Notes under the pieces: generated by a model
Told to the model about the DNA's origin: nothing
Database searches by the model: none
The model's input: only the letters and a program-made list of their open reading frames with translations
Shown here: one piece after another, positions 58,864 to 64,000 of the stretch
Position numbering within the stretch: position 1 is the stretch's first letter
Layout of the letters: every line of letters starts with the position of its first letter
Translations under genes and position numbers: made by a program
From: Dryas octopetala
Taxonomy: Eukaryota > Streptophyta > Magnoliopsida > Rosales > Rosaceae
Direction: 5' to 3'
DNA length: 64,000 bases
Assembly: GCA_963921425.1 (NCBI GenBank)
Contig: OY992832.1
Span: 24,154,835-24,218,834 of the forward strand

Positions 58864-61445
58864 TGTTTATTTTCTCGCAAGCATACGAATCGTGTAGTAC
58901 GGTTCATATAAATCCAAGGTCGAACCCTAAGGAGTGTTGTAAAATGGACACACTAGTTTAGAACTTTAGTTAATTTATCTCTAACCTAGCTTGGAAGATT
59001 TTTGAGTTTTTATATATAAAAAAAAAAGAAAAAAAACACCTAAATAACAACTAAATAAAATGGTAAATGTAGGTGTAAGAATCTAGAAATTGATATGGAA
59101 CCAAGGTCTAGGGTTCCACAGTACCATGTGCAAACCTAATAAAATTCTAGCAATTTCTCATAGAAAGGAAGGCACCTAATTAAAACTCAACTTGATGTCT
59201 TCACCAAAGGTATGTATTTATATATTTTAAGCACAAAAGAAATGATATTTTATGGTAGATCTTGTTTAGCTTAAGATTACAAACTCTAAGCATCCCAAGT
59301 GAAACCAAAATTTAAGTAACAACTAAGGATCAAAGAAATTTGCATTAAAAACCAAGTATAAATGTAGAAAAGAGCCTTCTAACTACCCATGATACATGGC
59401 ATAATGGGTGAAAGTTTGCTCTTTTCTCAATTCATAAACAAGATCTAAAAGACTTTAAGGAACTAAAACATGGGAAATTAACTAGAGAATGTTCATGGAT
59501 TGCTTCCCCCTTACCTTGGTAAGAGGGTTTAGTGACCTCCCATGATTTTTAAAACATAAAAATAAATTGCAAGAAATAAAAGAAAGAAGAATTCTAAAAT
59601 GAAATGACAAGAGAAGAAAAAATAACTAAGGAACATAGATTAAATTAAAGCATAAATTAAAGTACTACAAAAGAAATTAAAAAAAAAAAAAAGTTTCACA
59701 ACTCTCCCATAATTTCTATCCCCAAGGGGATGGAAATTCCCTTACTAAAAACTAGAAAATAAAATTCAGAATAAAAAGCTCCCTAAAATGTGCTAACTCA
59801 AAGCTTTTATAGACAAAATACAAGTGGAAGGGAGGAAAGTGATAGGAAGGAGCAACACAAAAATATCTAAAAGAAGGACAATATATATCGCGCTTTGATT
59901 AGGCCAGCAAAGGGGAGAGAAAATCGGATACAAGGAATGGCTGGGAACAGCTACCAAAGGACATCTAGCGCACGCTGAGAGGGACAAAGGAGAAAGAGAA
60001 AGACCGGCTGGCTCACTGACATGTGGGGATGCGCGTTAGCTCAAGGTGAGAGAAAAGTGCGACGGAAGCTTCTAGGAAGCTTCCGTGTGACTATTCGCCT
60101 CTCAAATGAGGCAGGTCTGGGCCCGCGACTAGGCTCACTCTTTTTGGGCCTTCGTCTCCTTCGTCTCCTTCTTCTTCCTTTCTTCCTCTTTTATTTTGTT
60201 TTGGGCTTGGGCCACTTTTCTTTTCCTTTTCTTTCTTTGGGCCTTTTCCTCTTCATTTTCTTCTCTCTTTTATTTGGGCTTTCAAATTTAAAATCCTACA
60301 AAATAAAAGCAAAATTAAGTAATAATAATTAAAACTCATAAAATTAGTTTATTCTAGATAAAATCTAAAAAATTAGATAAAAACTAATATTGCCCAATAT
60401 TTAACTAAATATTTAAAAGAAAAAATAAAATACTAAAAATGCTAAAAGATAAGGGCTAAATGTATGTGTTGATGCGCAAATTTTGTCAAACCATCAACAT
60501 AGCCTCTGACCTCCATGTCAAGGCCTTCGTCAATCACTCTCTTTCTACCCTGCACACTAGAACAAAAAACGCTAAGCGTAAGAGGGCACCAGTGTGGTAT
60601 CGGCTAAAGACCCTCTGATGCTCAAGTCAATAATCACACCTTTCAAGAGTAGTCTAGAGAGCTAAGGTTGCCTCTCTTATCTGAGGACTAGCGTGCTCTA
60701 TTTATAGTGATTATGGTCAAGGGTCTCTTAGTCCTTGTACAATTAGAGTTCTCGATAGCTTGCTGCCTAAGTCTAACTTAGGATAGGCCATGATGTTCAA
60801 GTAGAACACGCCTTCTTATAAGCTAATTCTCACGCAAGTTGGGCCTTCTATCAAAGAAGCCCATCTACTCCACCCTAGTCGCCTACGGACCTCACCACTT
60901 GGGACCTATGGGTCCCCAAGTGCCATCCTCCCAGGGCGTCCCCTAGGTGCAGGCCTCCGAGACTCCCATACAACGAAGCCTTAAGCCTATATTATCGAGC
61001 GTAAGCCTTCTTTTAGTGTCGAGGCTATGTTATCATTGGCCTCACACATTCAATGCATTGAGGCCCACTCAGGCCTCGCGCCTTTATCATATCGAGTGCT
61101 CGTATCCATGGGTGCTAATCCATAGTCCATCACAGGCTACTAACCCGTGTCTAAGCCGAGGCTAGCCTAGCCTTTCTTCTTTGGGTCACCAAGCCTCACC
61201 GGCCTTGGTCCTTTGGGTCTAGAGCTCATTCTTGGGCCTTGCCCCATCCACTAGAACTTTCGGGCCTATAAACACGTTTCTAGTCTCTTGGGCCTTTTTC
61301 TTAGCCCATGTCTAGGCAAACAACAATCCGAAGACCATTCAAGCCTCATCGTTTCCATTTCTACAACGCGTAGTTCTGATCGATCACTATAGGCATCAAC
61401 AATATGATTTTGAGGATTTAGAATATATATAAATTAAGCTCAACA
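58864..61445 (-). mobile_element. Gypsy-type long LTR, second copy, interrupted
   Basis: Same family and orientation as 32095-34264: TCTCGCAAGCATACGAATCG at the low end, then the paired GGTTTAGTGA-type segment after CCCCCTTACCTTG, GGGCTTGGGC-type leader, AAAATGCTAAAAGA, and ATATATAAATTAAGCTCAA after the insertion. CTATAAAAGC (about 59805, minus) is a possible TATA box. It is cut short at about 61445 and carries a solo LTR at 60467-61401. No coding sequence. Confidence 0.65.
60467..61401 (-). mobile_element. Solo LTR nested in the gypsy LTR (935 bp)
   Basis: Starts TGTTGATGC and ends GCATCAACA, a 9-bp perfect inverted terminus of the TG...CA type. It is flanked by GTATG (60462-60466) and ATATG (61402-61406), 4 of 5 identical. 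CTATAAATAGAGCA on the minus strand (about 60710) looks like its TATA box, giving minus orientation. The host LTR resumes on both sides. Confidence 0.8.
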
Positions 61446-61735
61446 TCATAAACCAGTTGTCACCATAATTAGAACTTCATCTTTCATCTTAACATCCAAG
61501 AACAATTACTAAACTATAATGAAATTCAGAAACCAAATATTCATATCATAAATAAATTATTAATCCATTGTCAATAACAAATCTAAACTAAATCAAACAA
61601 CTAAAATAAAGAAAACAAGAGAAGAAAGCATGTAAAACCACAAAGAAGGATGCAGCAAGGCTAAGGGAGAAGCAAGGAAGCTGCGGCAAGGCTAGGGCTA
61701 GGTTGCGGCTAGGGTTGCTCCTCACTTCTTGTTGC

Positions 61736-61778
<43 letters not shown>

Positions 61779-62624
61779 TTTCTCTAAAGTTTGCAGAAAA
61801 TCATAAATGCTGAATTATGAGGGAGTAAGGGGGTTTATATAGGAGTAAGGCGATGGAGAGTCCTAAGTGAGCAAAGGAAAAGATTTTCCTTGCACCATAA
61901 GGTAAGGCTCCTTGTAATTTGCGGCAAGGGAAGCTTCTAGGCTCCCTATAGGCTTGCGGCATCACTAGAGCCCAAGGTCTCCATGTGCCACCTCCATATG
62001 GGCTCCTTGTATTGTGCGAATGCTTCTCTTGGCCCAATCTTCAATGATTGCTTGTATTGAGGCCCAATCTTCAATGATTGCTTGTATTGAGGCCCAATCA
62101 CTTGTAGAAGCTTCTAGAACCCTTGACTTGTACGTTGACTTTGACTTCACTTTTTATAGTCCAACTAGGATTCCTTGTAGAGGTAGGATTCTCTGTCCAA
62201 CTTGGATTTAACTTTGACCGTTTTGCTCATCATGACTCCCAATAAAGTTAGGACTCATTTTCCTACTAGGATTAGGTTTCCTAGTCCAATTAGGATAATG
62301 ATGATTTCTTCTTCCAATGGCCTAGGACAATGATGATTTCTTCTTCCTTAAGCTTTGAACTTTCCTTGTGTGACTAGGAATCCTTATCTTACTATAGGAT
62401 TTCAGCTTTCTTAGTTTGACTAGGATTTCTCTTCTTGTCCTAGTTTGACTAGGAAATGTCCAAAAATGACTCTTTTAGCTTCTTTCTTTATCTTTGCTTC
62501 ATTTTACCTACAAAATACAAAAAAAAAAAAAAAAAAAAAAACCAATACACACAAAAATGTTGAGTTCTTGCACTCTAAGTGAGAGAGTTAGTATGCTAAA
62601 ATGATGTAAATTAAGCACTCAACA
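61446..62624 (-). mobile_element. Fragment of the 25-kb-type LTR element, opposite strand
   Basis: The reverse complement begins TGTTGAGTGC at 62624 and follows the 25157 element through AGAGTGCAAGAACTC, GGACATTTCCTAGTCAAACT, CCTATATAAACCCCC (TATA box region) and CATGTTGA...-like downstream parts. It ends at the gypsy LTR near 61445. It includes a (TC)n run at about 61738-61772, a poly-A/T tract at 62520-62540 and a 34-bp tandem repeat at 62028-62100 (GGCCCAATCTTCAATGATTG units). Confidence 0.7.
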
Positions 62625-62654
62625 GTGTTCGTTTGTCTCTTCCCATTTTACTCT

Positions 62655-62904
62655 ATTGTGACAACATTAGTGCAACGTACTTGGTAGCGAATCTAGTATT
62701 GCATGCTCGCACTCGGCATATTGAGCTTGATTAGCACTTTGTCTGTGAGAAGGTTGCTCTTGGGAGCCATCGTGTCCTCTATGTTCCATCTACAGTTCAA
62801 ACAACCGATATCCTAAAAAAGGGACTCTTTAAACCTCGTCATCTCCATCTTAGGGCCAAACTTGTTCATCCACAAACACCCAGTTTGAAGGGGGGAGGGC
62901 GGTT
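62655..62904 (+). pseudogene. Copia RNase H 3' end with polypurine tract
   Basis: The plus-strand frame reads [20 protein letters not shown], a stop, HFVCEKVALGSHRVLYVPST, VQTTDILKKGLFKPRHLHLR and AKLVHPQTPSLKGG. This is the canonical C-terminus of copia Pol (HxRTxHIELDxHFVRE, ADILTKGL). It runs directly into AAGGGGGGAGGG, the polypurine tract, after which the 3' LTR should start near 62905. The upstream pol is missing. Confidence 0.88.
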
Positions 62905-64000
62905 AGAGACGTTTCCTTAGTTGACAAGGTTTCCTAGGATCTAGAGGTTTCCTATTGTAATATCTTGTAATTTTTACTTGCACACCAAGCTTGTGTTTGT
63001 GTAGGATTATGGCTCACATATGTACTGTATATACTTGTTGATTGATTTAATAAAGATCACCAAAGTTACCAAGTTTACAAAGGTGAAGCCTTTGGTGGTG
63101 GTGTAGCCGGCCACACTCATTGGACGGCAAGAATCCACGAAGAGAGAGGTCGTGGGGAAAGAGAAAAGAAAGAGAAAATAGTGAAAGGAAAGAAAGAGTG
63201 ACATAGTGACGGGTTTGGGGAAGAGATATGAGAAAATAGGCTCGGCTTGGGTTTTTAAGTTTCAAAACCCAATTTCTGAATTTACAAAATTACCCTTTGA
63301 TAAAAACACCCATAAATTGTTAACCGTAGTTTTGATTCGTGCCTCGTTCATGTCTGCATGCTCGTTGTCCCAAGCCCTTTTCAACTAGGACAAAAATCCG
63401 TTCGAAAACAAAAAATTTAATTTGGTCAAAATAAAGTCAAAGGCTAAATCAATTTATGAAATAAAATCATTTCCTTTAAAATAGATATTTTCGTAAAATC
63501 CTCAAAAATAAATTTAATAAAATCAAATAATGGGAAAGCAATTGAAAATTTCCCCAACTCCCAATAAATTTCATGGATACTTTTAAAAAAATTTCGTGAT
63601 CTCACAAAAATTGTTTAATCAACTATTAATAAACTAATTGTGCTCAAATAAATAGACGAACACAATTTTTTAATATAACCATTGAATTGATTGTGATGAT
63701 AATAAAATGGCTAAATAATTTTTTATTTGAATGATTTTTGTAAGAGTGATCTTTGAATGGGGAACTAAAAAATGAGCGGTTCAGATTATGAGATCACGTT
63801 GTGTAGTTAGCCCAAAATGATAGTTGGCACTGTATTATCTTACTAACCAACTGTAGCTCTAGAGCGTTTTTAAACAAATACAATATAAATCAATAAAACC
63901 TTTCCATAGTGCACAATAAGCACTGTGGGTCCCATAAGGTCAATGAGTTTTGAAATTATGTCTTGCTTTGGTCAATGGTCTTTTTTCCCATAAGGTCACT
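62905..64000 (+). other. Probable copia 3' LTR start, then intergenic DNA
   Basis: After the polypurine tract, GTTAGAGACGTTTCCTTAG and a later TTTAATAAAGATCACC (possible polyadenylation signal at ~63048) fit the first part of a copia LTR. I could not find its end. The final ~600 bp are AT-rich with no gene seen. Confidence 0.4.

Overview
The window is nuclear DNA of a flowering plant. Genes have GT-AG introns and plant-specific products (a SnRK1 beta subunit, a plastid-type Trp/Tyr permease, an RHC1A-like RING-H2 protein). There is also a nuclear copy of the chloroplast gene ycf2 and a dense mix of plant transposons. The AT-rich composition and the element families suggest a eudicot; a woody rosid is my guess, but the family cannot be fixed from sequence alone.

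Genes that look intact: (i) the last coding exon of oligoribonuclease at the left edge (+, 205-320); (ii) a four-exon SnRK1 beta subunit, AKINbeta1 type (-, 2413-5950, 271 aa); (iii) a single-coding-exon RING-H2 E3 ligase (+, 39233-40216, 327 aa); (iv) a 14-exon plastid tryptophan/tyrosine-permease-family gene (-, 46809-57580, 460 aa). I rebuilt the exon chains of (ii) and (iv) from splice sites, and every phase closes. The four genes do unrelated housekeeping jobs (RNA decay, energy signalling, ubiquitination, amino-acid transport); there is no functional cluster.

8.5-18.5 kb is the most unusual part. A cytosolic aspartyl-tRNA synthetase gene was hit in an intron by a Mutator-like element (MULE). 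The two gene halves still carry the same 9-bp target duplication (TTTAATTTT) against the element ends, but they now lie on opposite strands about 7 kb apart. The 5' half, together with the first ~750 bp of the MULE, sits inverted and forms a near-identical 578-bp foldback with the rest of the element. The MULE encodes a transposase spoiled by one internal stop and a convergent, decayed GRF-zinc-finger ORF. After four downstream exons/exon groups the synthetase stops and a ~520-bp ycf2 fragment follows.

18.6-37 kb is transposon territory: a hAT element with target duplication and a broken transposase, a copia pol relic, a long non-coding LTR element carrying a Mutator MITE, a hAT-type MITE, a gypsy integrase relic with its long LTR, and a PIF/Harbinger relic. 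37.7-46.6 kb holds the RING gene with MITEs on both sides, a ~0.9-kb palindrome, an NBS-LRR leucine-rich-repeat relic and a 400-bp-period tandem duplication. 46.8-57.6 kb is the permease gene, whose introns have absorbed a MITE next to a splice acceptor, a microsatellite next to a splice donor, and LINE pieces. 58-64 kb is nested LTR-element debris including a solo LTR.

I saw no tRNA, rRNA or CRISPR array. Statements about homology rest on recognition of family motifs, not on a database search.
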